Below are positions 23,040-33,120 of a DNA stretch of 64,000 bases, in pieces; the first letter of the stretch is position 1; each line of letters opens with the position of its first letter. The notes beneath the pieces were generated by a model that did no database searches, was not told the origin of the DNA, and saw nothing but the letters and a program-made list of their open reading frames with translations. Origin of the DNA: Lolium rigidum (lineage: Eukaryota; Streptophyta; Magnoliopsida; Poales; Poaceae); the NCBI RefSeq assembly GCF_022539505.1, contig NC_061512.1:251736510-251800509 (forward strand). The letters run 5' to 3'. Both the position numbers and the translations under genes were made by a program.

Positions 23040-24784
23040 TGATGTCTACGGGAGCTTCTATTCTTGTAGACAGTGTTGGGCCTCCAAGAGCAGAGGTTTG
23101 TAGAACAGCGAGCAAGTTTCCCTTAAGTGGATACCCAAGGTTTATCGAACTCGGGGAGGAAGAGGTCAAAGATATCCCTCTCATGCAACCCTGCAACCAC
23201 AAAGCAAGAAGTCTCTTGTGTCCCCAACACACCAAATAGGTGCACTAGTTCGGCGAAGAGATAGTGAAATACAGGTGGTATAAATAAGTATGAGCAGTAG
23301 CAACGGTGCCGGAAAAGTGCTTGGCGTGTAGTTGATGGTGGTGGTATTGCAGCAGTAGTAACGCAATAAAACAAGTAAACGAGCGAGTAGTAACTCAGCG
23401 AGTAGTAACGCAGCAGTAGTAAACAAGCAGTAGTAACTCAGCAGTATTTAGGAACAAGGCCTAGGGATTACACTTTCACTAGTGGACACTCTCAACATCG
23501 ATCACATAACGAACAGTATAAATGCATACTCTACACTTTTGTTGGATGATGAACACATTGCGTAGGATTACACGAACCCTCAATGCCGGAGTTAACAAGC
23601 TCCACAATAATGCTCATGTTTAAGTAACCTTTAGTGTAAGATAGATCAACAGACTAAACCAAGTACTAGCATAGCATGCACACTGTCACCTTCATGCATA
23701 TGTAGGAGGAATAGATCACATCAATATTATCATAGCAATAGTTAATTCCATAATCTGCAAGAGATCATGATCATAGCATAAACCAAGTACTAACACGGTG
23801 CACGCACTGTCACCTTTGCACACATGCAGGAGGAATAAACTACTTTAATAACAAATCACTAGAGTAGCACATGGATAAATTGTGATACAACATGCTGCAA
23901 TCATAAAGAGATATAAATAAGCACCTCACTATACCATTCAATGAGTAAGTATTCTGTGAAATCTAGCCTAAGAGACCCACACGGTGCACACACTCGTCAC
24001 CTTTACACACGTGGGACGAGGAGTCTCCGGAGATCACATAAGTAAAACTCACTTGACTAGCATAATGACATCTAGATTACAAGCATCATCATATGAATCT
24101 CAATCATGTAAGGCAGCTCATGAGATTATTGTATTGACACACATAGGAGAGAGATGAACCACATAGCTACCGGTACAGCCCCGAGCCTCGATGGAGAACT
24201 ACTCCCTCCTCATGGGAGCAACAGCGGTGATGAAGATGGCGGTGGAGATGGCAGCGGTGTCGATGGAGAAGCCTTCCGGGGCACTTCCCCGCTCCGGCAG
24301 GGTGCCGGAACAGAGATCCTGTCCCCCGGATCTTGGCTTCGCGATGGCGGCGGCTGCGCGGGTTTCGTGGGTTTCGTCAATTGGTATCGGGTTTTCTGAT
24401 CCGGGGGCTTTATATAGGCGAAGAGGCGGCGCAGGAGGGCTGACAGGGGGCCACACCATAGGGCGGCGCGGCCCCCTCTCGGCCGCGCCAGCCTAGGGTT
24501 TGGTGGCCCCGTGGCCCCCCTCCGGTCCTTCCCGGGTGTTCCGGATGCTTCCGATGAAAATAGGAACTTTGGCGTTGATTTCGTCCGATTCCGAGAATAT
24601 TTCGTTACTAGGATTTCCGAAACCAAAAACAGCGAGAAAACGAGAACCGGCACTTCGGCATCTTGTTAATAGGTTAGTTCCAGAAAATGCACGAATATGA
24701 CATAAAGTGTGCATAAAACATGTAGATAACATCAATAATGTGGCATGGAACACAAGAAATTATCGATACGTTGGAGACGTATCA
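23040..24784 (-). repeat. 5' LTR of element A
   Basis: Partner of 17,939-19,685 with the same TG...CA ends. It abuts the duplicated CCTAC on its outer side. Confidence 0.92.
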
Positions 24785-24997
24785 CCTACCACAACGAGGA
24801 GGCCAAGGACGACTGCGACGACTACGTCGCGTGCATTTTCCAGGAATGGCAGTTGGCCATGGCAGACGGCTGGAAGTTCGAGTACCCGGACAACATGACG
24901 GCCGACGAGATCGCGAGGCTCGACGTCCTCGTCTCGGAGGTGGACCGACTAGTGCAGCCGCCGCTGCCCCGGTACACCAACGACATCATGCCACCGG

Positions 24998-25391
24998 TGA
25001 CATAGGTATGCCTAGCAGGCATGCCGAATAAAGTACCCTAGTTATGTAAAAAGATATGAAGCCCATGGACCCGAAGCTTTGGAGGCCCAGAAGCCCAGAG
25101 ATCTTCGGATAAGGAAATTAGAGTTGTAATAGGAATCTTGTATCAACATAGGAAAGGCCCAATGCGTCTCGGATAGTTTGTAACTTGTACGACACGAAAA
25201 ACCTCGGCTCCACCTCCTATATAAAGGGGAGCCGAGGGAGAAACGAGGGATCAAAATCTTTGCCACCAGAACCACTATAATCTTGAGTCGAGCACCTTTG
25301 TCGGCTGAACCTTCGAAATCTAATTTCCCTCTACTTCTTACGAAACCCTAAGTCCACAATATGTAGGCGTTGACGAGTTAATCCCTCGTCA
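24998..25391. mobile_element. Solo LTR (about 394 bp) inside the TIR-element coding region
   Basis: Starts TGACATAGGTATGCC and ends CCCTCGTCA. It contains a promoter-like CTATATAAAGGGG and the LTR-style sequence GAACCACTATAATCTTGAG. It interrupts the host coding region between MPP and GLTDEEAL. The flanks read CCACCGG on the left and GCCAGGC on the right, which could be a CCAGG duplication with one changed copy. The exact start is uncertain by a few bases. No internal region or second LTR is present. Confidence 0.6.
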
Positions 25392-25956
25392 GCCAGGCCT
25401 CACGGATGAAGAGGCCCTACGATTGCGCTCTAGGACTCGGCCACGCAATCGGTGTAACCGCCGCCTCCACCTCCGTCGTACAACTCGTGGGGGCCTCCAC
25501 CTCCACCACCGGCATGGGCTGCTCAACCTCCTCCGCCGGAGTGGGCTGCTCCACCTCCACCACTGGCCTAGGATGCTCCACCTCACGCACCACCACCTGC
25601 CTGGGTTACTCCACCTCACGCACCACCACCTGCCTGGGCTGCTCCACCTCGACCACCGCCGGCAGCACCGGCGTATGTTCCGATGCTTCCCAACTGGCCG
25701 TGGATGGTATCGGAGCTCGTCGTGATCGACAGCGACGACGAGAACCAGTAGGCACATGCGTTTTAGGGTTTTTATTTTCCTTTCTTTTACTATGTAAACT
25801 ATGTTTTCATGTTAAAAAATACAAAATCTAAAAAAAATACGTCATGCTGCTGGAGCCACCCTCCCAACGCAAACGGACGCGCAATTGATTTCGACCATTT
25901 GAGCCGACGTAAACAGACATTTTCGGCGTCCGAAATACGGACCGTTGGAATGTAGT

Positions 25957-26097
25957 GGCCAAAAGCCCAAAACCACGCTCCAAATCAGCTTAAAACAGCT
26001 ATCTGGTTTTCGAGGGGTAATTTATCCGTGCTCCACTTTAAATCTGAGGAGGTTAAACGTCCCAAACCTGAAACATAGGAGGTTATCTGGACTTTAC
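25957..26097. repeat. Unpaired Mutator-like terminal repeat
   Basis: Reading inward on the minus strand from 26,097: AAAGTCCAGATAACCTCCTA, then GGTTTGGGACGTTTAACC, AAAGTGGAGCACGGATAAAT and AAAACCAGATAGCTGTTTTA. This follows the same block order as the inverted ends of the 13,765-16,738 element but is a diverged subfamily. I find no partner end in the window, so it is a solo or truncated end. Confidence 0.6.
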
Positions 26098-26176
26098 TGC
26101 CACCCAAAATTAATCCCAGCCAGCGCCCGTCAAGCCGCAGCCAGCGCTCGCATTGCCGCCGCAGTCAGATCGAGAC

Positions 26177-29100
26177 ATGGCGCCGCAGCTGACCGGCGCG
26201 CCCGGCTCGGCGGCGGCGGCGGGCCGAGCCTCCGCGCTCGTTAAGCCGCAGTTCCACCACTACCACCATCACCGCCTCCCCCGCGCCACCACCACCACCC
26301 CTTGCTCCTCTCCAAGCCCGCCTTCTGGTCCGTCTGCTCCCTCTTGCTGCTCCTCGCCTTCCTCATCCTCCTCCACCTCTCCACGCCGGCGATCGCCGCC
26401 GCGCGTCCTCCTCGACGACACCCCCTCCCCCCGGACCAGGCGATGAAGCTGAAGATCAACAAGGCGTGCGACCTCGCCTCCATCTCCGTCCTCCCTCCCC
26501 GGTAGAGCACCCCTCACCGACCAACCCGCCCCCAATTCCCCTCCCCTCCCGCTGCCCGCTGAATCTGTTCGCCATGCGGCGCGCGATTTGTTCCGTGTGT
26601 GATCGTTGTGTGTTTGTTTCGTAATCTAGGAGGAACCGGGGGAGCGGCGGTGGCGGGGCCAGCGCTTCCGCGTTGGCCGCGGCGGCGTCACAGCAGCGGT
26701 CCCGGTCGATGTCGCAGAAGTCCTTCTAGCAGGGAGGGGGCGGGTCGTTCTCGTAGTGCGTCGGCGCGTCCTTCTCTCAGGGCGGAGGCAGCGGAGCCGT
26801 GTCCTTATCTCAGGGCAGAGGTGGCGGTGGCGCGCTCTTCTCGCAAGGCAGCGAAGGAGCGGCGTTCTCTCAGGTCGGTGGGGCCGGAGGCGCGGCGTTC
26901 TCTCAGATCGGTGGAGGTGGAGGCGGCTCGTTCTCTCGTGGCGGAGCCGACGGAGGCGCTGCCTTCTCTCGTGGCGTAGGAGGCGGCGGAGGCGCGGCGT
27001 TCTCTCAGGGCGGCGACGGAGGAGGCGCGGCGTTCTCTCAGGGCGGTGGCAGCTTGCCGCTCTTGCATTCGCAGTCGCAGATCTCCCAGGCCTCCCTCGA
27101 CGAGAACCTCCTCAGCCCTCGCCATCCCTCCCCCGGGCGCGATCAGGTATCGTCTACATCCCTCCTCGATCCTTCGCTGTTGCCACTGTGTGGTGAATGG
27201 TGATCCTGATTTGATTGATTGGTGGGTAACTAGTAGTTTATGATTCCGTCAATCCTGTGGTTGGTCACAGATGAAAGTATGCAACGAATTAATTGGTGTT
27301 GGTTACTGCTAGTCGCTCACAGTGAACTCACTTGTGCTTGGTTGATGCGCGGAAGAAATGGTTCAAGTCTCGCGAGTGGACATTTCACCGGGCAAATTTG
27401 TAAACCAAGTATCGCTTGATTCTCACTTTTACGCACGCCGATCGTTCGTGTACTGCATAACTGAAAGTATTAGGAAAACGAGATCCATGTCATTTTCTTC
27501 TGCTTGACTGTTTGAAATGGTCAGTTGTGCGGTATGATTGTTCAAAATTGATGTCAATATGCAGTCCTTATTACTAGGTTTAGTCATCAAGTAAAATTTT
27601 CCCTTTAGGCATCATTTTAATCACTACTGGTTTTAAAGGGCGAGTTTACATCCAAACCAACAATAATTTTGCTACTAAATGTTTCGGTGAGAGCAGTTAT
27701 GTTTCTTATTATGCTTACTACTATACAAAGGTGGATTCCTGAATTTTGCTACTACATGTTTCACCGAGAGCAGCTATGGTTCTTAACGTAGTTAACTCAC
27801 CGAATACATGCTATTCGCGTCAGTAAGCCTCTGAGTAGCGATTAACTGGCCATTTAATCGGTGATTCGTCCGAATTCGTGAACAATGATCATAGCAGATT
27901 AGGTTGCTGGATTAGTTGATACCATGTGTTCACTTGGATCGATATTGAAACATGATCTGTTTTTGTTTTATTGATTCTATAGAAAGTGAAATCGTGAGAT
28001 TTGAACAACATATTGAGATTCATTTGTTCTCCTTGCCAGCTGAGTGCTCAGGAGTACTAACAAAACAGAATCCAATAGGGCATTGAGGTAGCAACTAGCT
28101 ACCGACTTTACCGATTCCGAGCAGTCATATTCAATCGTCCGTTTTCCGACTTTGGCATCGGATTGTGGGATCAAGCATAACATTCAGATCAAGTACCATC
28201 TGTAACTAAGTAATCTTTAAGCTGAAGATAAGAATGTATCCATATTTGAGTTTAAAGGAAGTCTAGCTCAAGATGGGATTAAAATGGATCATAGCAGATT
28301 GTATTGCAGGATAGCATAATGTACACATTTTTTCTTTCTTTTCTAAGGAAAAAGCTTTGCCCCAAGGAGGCATCACTAGATTGTAAGCTCCCATTATTTC
28401 TACTTTGATCATAAGGGTGTCCATAACTACTGAAACTTTTGTTCATGTGTTTTGCACTCAAACTACGTTGCTAACAACTAGTACATCAACTAACTAAGCG
28501 CATGTATTTGTTTTCTTCAGCAGGCATACAGAAAAAGTTTGTGCTCGTAGAGACCTCTCTCCAGCAAATTGTAAGCATCGTCGCTGCTTCAGTTCTTTTC
28601 CCTACCTTTTTCAAAAACAACAAAGTTTCGTTTATTGAGACATGCTACCGCAGCTTAAGAGACAAGTCGATCTCAAGGTGCTCTTTGAAGGCAGCACAAA
28701 AAGCAACCCTGACCAGATGAGTGCTCTGAACAACCACACCAGCAAACTCGATGAGATATTATCGACACTTTCAATCCTGAAGCAAATGCATGAAGATTTG
28801 AGGCAATTGAAGGGTGGCATCTTCAGAATCTTTACAAAAGAGATGGAGGTACAATTGCTATGATCAACCACAAGTATTGACACTACTCGTTCATTTGTCT
28901 TTAGAAATTATTCTGATGGTTGACATGTGCATATAAGAAACTATCTTGCTGAGTTACCTGTATGTGAAGTCCTCTCTTATGTCCATATGCGTGGGTTCAG
29001 TTTCATGTAAACATATTAGCTAGTTTGTAGCATTTTCTTTTCGAGGGCATCATATCATTTTCTTGTGTATCTTATTTATTTTTAGAAGGCATCATTTCCT

Positions 29101-29370
29101 TGTCTATTCATGGTATAAAAAAGTACCTAATCTCTGTGTGTGCTAGTGCTTATTTCTAGCATTTTACGTTAAAGTTAAAATATGGTTTAAAATACACGTA
29201 AAATTCTGTATATGGTTTGACATGCTCAAATGCCATGGCTTCAAGTACTAGAGCAACTAATATAAAGTTTGCTGATATTTGCCTCTCTGTACAGGGGATT
29301 ATTAGAGCTATCAGTTCTCTCAATAGTTGGCCTGATGCAATGCAAGCACCGACAACATGTGTCCTTGTTA
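26177..29370 (+). pseudogene. PAIR1-like (fragment): Chimeric captured gene: membrane-anchor exon fused to PAIR1 fragment
   Basis: PAIR1 (rice; Arabidopsis PRD3) is needed for meiotic double-strand breaks and pairing. Pieces here: start ATG at 26,443 (MKLKINKACDLASISVLPPR) with donor at 26,502; exon 26,630-27,146 (frame holds to SQISQASLDENLLSP and GRDQ) with in-frame TAGs at 26,727 and 26,754; a short exon 28,521-28,570 ending VETSLQQI; exon 28,654-28,848 (65 codons: SKSNPDQM-like, TSKLDEI, GIFRIFTKEME); exon from 29,295 (GIIRAISSLNSWPDAMQ). Introns are kept, so the copy is DNA-mediated. The central exons (SSLPASS and HLASSVHKM in rice) and the 3' half are missing. Exon 2 has an expanded Gly-rich FSQ repeat. 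Upstream, 26,177-26,442 encodes an unrelated His-rich start (MAPQLTGAPG) and a signal-anchor (SVCSLLLLLAFLILLHLS), joined after a one-base frame change. It lies inside the CACTA. Confidence 0.8.
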
Positions 29371-30835
29371 CCCAACTGATTAAATGCACAAGTATTGCAG
29401 CATTCCCCTCTTCTCTTTTTTTCTTTGCTTTGCTGACGTTTCCTTTATTTTTACAGATTTGCTATTTATCTGTAAGACTGTTTCCTTGTTGCACAGCCGG
29501 TTCATTTGTGAGAGTTTATCCTTTAATTTTCCCCCCTTTGTTGCTGCGTGTATACTAGTTTTTCATTTTATCCAACCTGGTAGAAAGAGCCGCAGGGATT
29601 ATTATCCAGGAGGTGCTTGTACCCCTTCCCAGAGCCCGTTTTTTACATATCATACAGTACGATTTGGTGTGCACCTGGTGAATTGCTGCTAAAATCAATT
29701 ACGTAGCTTTAGCCTACCTGCTATTACCTCTGTTTACTTGGCTAAAACATGCTTTTTGGTAGTATAATTTTCATCTCCGTTTTGCTGAATCATATCACTA
29801 CTTCTCTCAAGGTACAATGCTCGGTACTCAAGGTGATGCTGCTCACCGATGCAAATGGTCGGTTCGATGTATTACTACATGATTATTTAACTTGTTCACA
29901 TGTGCTTGTCCCTAATTATACTGTAGATGGAGATATTGGGTATCTATCTTTGATATTGTTACTGTAATTGATAGACAACTCTTTTATTACAGAGTTATCC
30001 AAATGCCTTTAGGACAGTACATATTGAGCATTTGAGTTTCAGTTAAAAATGCTTTAGTACTTGTCTTCGTGTTCGGTTCGGGAGTATACATAGAAGCAAT
30101 CATGTAGGAATTCAGTAGGCAGCCGAGTGCGAAGATGAGCAGCTAACTTGAGTAGAAGTAGCGTTGCGCAAGTGACATTGTGCATTAGGCTTTTACTGAA
30201 ACATTTCTACTAGCACTGAGGAATGTAAGCACTGGCCAAAGGGCAGCAGCAATGTTGTTGGAACCAAACCGTATGCAGATAGTAGGCACAATTTCATGCT
30301 CCTTTGTGCATTGATGTATGCAACAAGGCAAGTTTTTAGCATCCACCATGTGCACATGACCAAACTACTTGGTTAACTACTTACTGTCGGCATCCGAGCA
30401 TGGACAGTGCACTTCTATTTTTCATCTCCTTTTGCTGAATCATATTACTACTTCTCTCAAGGTACAATGCTCAGTACTCAAGGTGATGCTGCTCATTGAT
30501 GCCGTACAATCTCAGTCGTCTGGGTACAACTGAAGATGATATTGATCAGTGATGATGTTCGAAGTCGGAACATGGTGATGATTTTGACATTATACAAACT
30601 GAGAGTGTCATAATTTTCGTCTCCGTTTTGCTCTGTGAGACATAGTGACATATTATGTTGGGCGCGACAAAGATTCTTGTATGACAGTGTGTATGACAGT
30701 ATATATGTTGGTACTGTGTTCTTATTCTTTGTATGACAGTATGTGCTCATTCTTGTATGACATAATGTTCATATTGTGTGCTCATTCTTGTATGACAGTG
30801 AGCAGCACATGAAATGGTATTTGAGTAATGTTATG
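29371..30835. repeat. CACTA interior with an 85-bp direct repeat
   Basis: About 29,766-29,850 and 30,418-30,502 are near-identical direct copies (TTTTGCTGAATCATAT, CTACTTCTCTCAAGGTACAA, GTACTCAAGGTGATGCTGCT). From 30,660 to 30,800 there are four loose repeats of TTCTTGTATGACA. No coding sequence is visible beyond the PAIR1 remnant. Confidence 0.55.
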
Positions 30836-31218
30836 GGCACATCCTAATTGGATTTAGTGGCATTTGGCAAAGTGCCCCTAATTGGATTTAGTAGCACTTG
30901 GCAAAGTGCCCCTAATTGGATTTAGTGGCACTTTTAGAAGTGCCCCTAATTGCATTTAGTGGCACTTGGCAAAGTGCCCTAATTAGATTTAGTGGCACTT
31001 TTAGAAGTGCCCCTAATTGGATTTAGTAGCACTTTTAGAAGTGCCCCTAATTGCATTTAGTGGCACTTGGCAAAGTGCCACTAGGTAGTGCCCCAAATAC
31101 TTTTAGAGATGCAAGTAAAGGTGGCACTTGAAAAAGTGCCCCTATAGCTAATTAGTGGCACTTTGATTCAAATTTGGGGCACTTTGAAATGCCCCAAATT
31201 TTATACCGTGATGTAGTG
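30836..31218. repeat. CACTA right subterminal repeat array
   Basis: About eight degenerate direct units of the form CTAATTGGATTTAGTGGCAC, each followed by TTGGCAAAGTGCCC or TTTTAGAAGTGCCC. Each unit is itself a small palindrome (GGCACTT...AAGTGCC). Arrays like this near CACTA ends are the known binding region for the element's own DNA-binding protein. Matching but fewer motifs occur at 13,630-13,750 and 16,750-16,815. Confidence 0.8.
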
Positions 31219-31668
31219 AGATACGCGGATTCTTCATTCTGCCAGTCTGTGCTGCGATGATACACATCCAGATCCAGGCCGGCAATACACGGTTACACAC
31301 CACGGACGATTGTTTCTAGTCTTTGCTTCGTGCGCCGCCACTCTCCCTCCATGACTCCATCAGCGAAATCTTCAAACAGTGACGAAGAAGTTTGTTGTAA
31401 TCACACGAAAAAAAAAGTCAATCATAACGGCCGCAATCTGAACAAGAACGAGCCGGATAAGATCCTCTTCTTCGACCTATTTTATAGTAAGAAGTCGTGC
31501 CAAGCAATGTCAAAGAGGAACAATAAGAAAATGGATATTGCATCATCCATGTCGTGATCAGATCGGCACAGGCAGGCACTTCTTTTCCCGATATCACTGA
31601 ACTGGTTCGAGGTAAGAGCATCTCTAGCACTAGCAGATCCCCTATATAGCGGTAGCATAAAAGTCATG
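31219..31668. other. Right flank of the CACTA, nothing recognised
   Basis: No supported gene. It contains an AGA target duplication at its left edge. Confidence 0.3.
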
Positions 31669-31791
31669 CTTTCTCCGTCCAAAAATAGATGCCTCAGTTT
31701 TATCTAGATATGAATATATCTTTAACTAAAATACATCTACATACATTAGCATCTAGATAAAAGTAAGACACCTATTTAAAAACGGAGGGCA
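31669..31791. mobile_element. Stowaway-type MITE
   Basis: The left end reads TTCTCCGTCCAAAAATAGAT. The right end, inverted, reads GCCCTCCGTTTTTAAATAGG, and TTTTATCTAGAT occurs in inverted form inside both arms. The CTCCGTCC/GGACGGAG style is that of grass Stowaway elements; the outermost bases have decayed. It is about 120 bp with no coding capacity. Confidence 0.7.
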
Positions 31792-32734
31792 CAAAAATCA
31801 TTTTCCAATTTGGAACGTAATCAGCCAGAAATAAATCCGTTAACTCATATTGTATTTTTTTTTAAAAAGAAAACAGTTCGCGTGAGATTTTCAACAAACA
31901 CAATATAGCTCACATAGATCTTTCAATCATACATAGATTAGTACATAGCATAGTTTGCAAGGATACTTCACGGGAACCCTAACCCTAAACTACGACTGCG
32001 ACAAGAGTCGTTGGGAACTTTGCTAGTGAGATTCACTCAATGTCAGAGGAGATGCCCACCATGGCCTCACGGTGCTCCATTGCTCCCTGTGAGCCACGCT
32101 CTTTGCTAGCACCCTCACCCATGCCAGCCCCACTCAAGTTACCAGACAACGCGAGCATGGAGGGCCGCAGGTTTGGCAAATGTCTGCGAGCATGTCCCAC
32201 CCACGCCACAACATCGAGAGAACGATGCAGGACCATGATAGGGCCTCACATTTCTGTGTGCCCTCCGAGCGGACCATCTGGCAGAGCGCGGCCTCCTCTT
32301 CATCCTTGGAGTAGCTCGGTGTCGTGACCCCTCTTTGCAGCGGCCCGAGAATTCCCCGCCTCCACGTTGGCTAGAGCTCCACGGCTGCAGCCGCGCAGAG
32401 GCGTGGAAGAGCCTCATAGGTCGTATATCGGCGGGTGCCGGTGCCAGATATGGTGTCGACGATCGCCGAAGGTGGTCGTCGACAACTAGATTTGACGGAT
32501 TCCGTGGCGGAGGAGGGGAGGGGGTGGTGGAGATTCAGTTGAAATCGGCCCCGTAAATTGGCATCCACCCCCAACATAATATCGTTCACCGGGGCCGATT
32601 GAATGGGCCTTTTATATTTTTTAAGGGTCAAAACATTTTAAGAGATTTGCTTGGGCCAAAAAAAATCCTTAAATTTGAAATAGGCCAGATATTTTAGGGT
32701 CTTATGAGCTGATAGAGATGCTGTAATCCATTTT
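31792..32734. other. Intergenic, partly GC-rich, nothing recognised
   Basis: 32,030-32,560 is GC-rich with several short open stretches on both strands, but none has a recognisable motif or intact exon signals. Confidence 0.3.
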
Positions 32735-33120
32735 TGCAACTTGAGAGAGCTTTATTAATTAACGAATAGGATTACAATCACTTCGAAGAGTATCATGGAG
32801 GAAACTTGGGCTATAATTTATGTACAAGCACCTTTTCCTATGACATAACCGGCTTAGCACAATGATGAGGGGCTTGATTATCCTCCGATCCAACTAAAAA
32901 CAGTGCTTCTACTAGGTTAAGCTCGCTTGATCTGCCTGATCCCCTGACATATCGGTAGTAATTTCCATATAGTTTGTTCATCTCCATCACAGAGTTTAAC
33001 TACCTCTTTTGCGTTAATCCCGATGATAACTCTAGTATATCCCAATTGCGTCACTAGTCTTGCTACATCTCTATTGCTAGGGCCTCCATTAGATGCATTG
33101 GAAGAACTCCTGCGTGGTCA
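32735..33120 (-). pseudogene. LINE 3' fragment with decayed RNase H domain
   Basis: On the minus strand, EALAI is followed after a frameshift by ARLVTQLGYTRVII and then AKEVVKLCDGDEQT. This is the RNase H domain that grass LINEs carry at the end of ORF2. A second decayed piece (HHCAK) and an AATAAAGC stretch follow toward 32,740, where the element's 3' end should lie. Reverse transcriptase is absent, so this is a 5'-truncated copy. Confidence 0.65.

Larger units (their letters stand above)
17939..24784 (-). mobile_element. LTR retrotransposon A (Athila-type signals, non-autonomous), complete ends
   Basis: Two LTRs of nearly equal length (17,939-19,685 and 23,040-24,784) flank a 3.35-kb interior. 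Ends are TG...CA, and the 5-bp duplication CCTAC is perfect (17,934-17,938 and 24,785-24,789). The element reads on the minus strand: 5' LTR on the right, primer-binding site at 23,012-23,031, polypurine tract at 19,686-19,700. No gag, protease, reverse transcriptase or integrase motif is visible. The interior holds one acidic ORF near the primer site and about 2.4 kb of non-coding sequence. The close similarity of the LTRs suggests recent insertion. The insertion splits the coding region of the host TIR element. Confidence 0.93.
17450..25751 (+). pseudogene. TE-associated acidic protein, broken by stop, LTR element and solo LTR
   Basis: Translation starts MGKKNDFEASGSGTKK and passes HANWTPCDGWGDMHMPG. 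After WRLS an in-frame TAG (17,615-17,617) appears to come from a one-base insertion; the downstream reading PVPPVP continues in another frame. The coding stretch DEDYRDVLAY ends at the LTR element (17,939). On the other side (from 24,785) it resumes in a matching frame: HNEEAKDDCDDYVACIFQEW, then YPDNMTADEIARLDVL and DIMPP. A solo LTR then interrupts it, GLTDEEALRL follows, and it ends ELVVIDSDDENQ at 25,751. I recall this acidic, Pro-rich protein type from many cereal TIR elements, always without an assigned function. Here it is certainly dead. Confidence 0.65.
16997..25955. mobile_element. TIR DNA transposon (Harbinger-like style) with nested insertions
   Basis: The left end reads GGGCATCTCCAACGGGACGA. 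The right end, inverted, reads CTACATTCCAACGGTCCG. The next-in blocks on both sides contain CGCAAACGGA/CGTTTGCG-type motifs and run inward to GC-rich coding sequence. I could not find a clear 3-bp duplication, so the exact ends are uncertain by several bases. Without the LTR element (17,939-24,784) and the solo LTR, the element is about 1.7 kb. It carries one broken coding region (17,450-25,751). Confidence 0.5.
13612..31218. mobile_element. CACTA transposon (En/Spm superfamily), nested and non-autonomous
   Basis: The left end reads CACTACACCACGGTATA and the right end TATACCGTGATGTAGTG, matching inverted CACTA termini. Each is flanked by AGA (13,609-13,611 and 31,219-31,221), the expected 3-bp duplication. 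Subterminal zones carry many short AAGTGCCCC/GGGGCACTT motifs, as CACTA elements do. Of the 17.6 kb, later insertions occupy 13,765-16,738 and roughly 16,997-25,955. The element's own sequence is about 5.5 kb and has no transposase I can find, so it would depend on a helper. Its cargo on the right side is a fragment of a PAIR1-like gene. Confidence 0.85.

Noticed and set aside
25950..25957. GTAGTG at the right end of the TIR element as a second CACTA terminus
   Set aside because: The adjoining sequence is not the CACGGTATA of the CACTA end, and no matching left end or 3-bp duplication was found.
30836..31200. Regularly spaced repeats considered as a CRISPR-like array
   Set aside because: The units are contiguous, degenerate palindromes at a transposon end in a plant genome. 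There are no spacers.
31975..31990. Telomere-like CCCTAACCCTAAAC
   Set aside because: Only two units; too short to be an interstitial telomere array.
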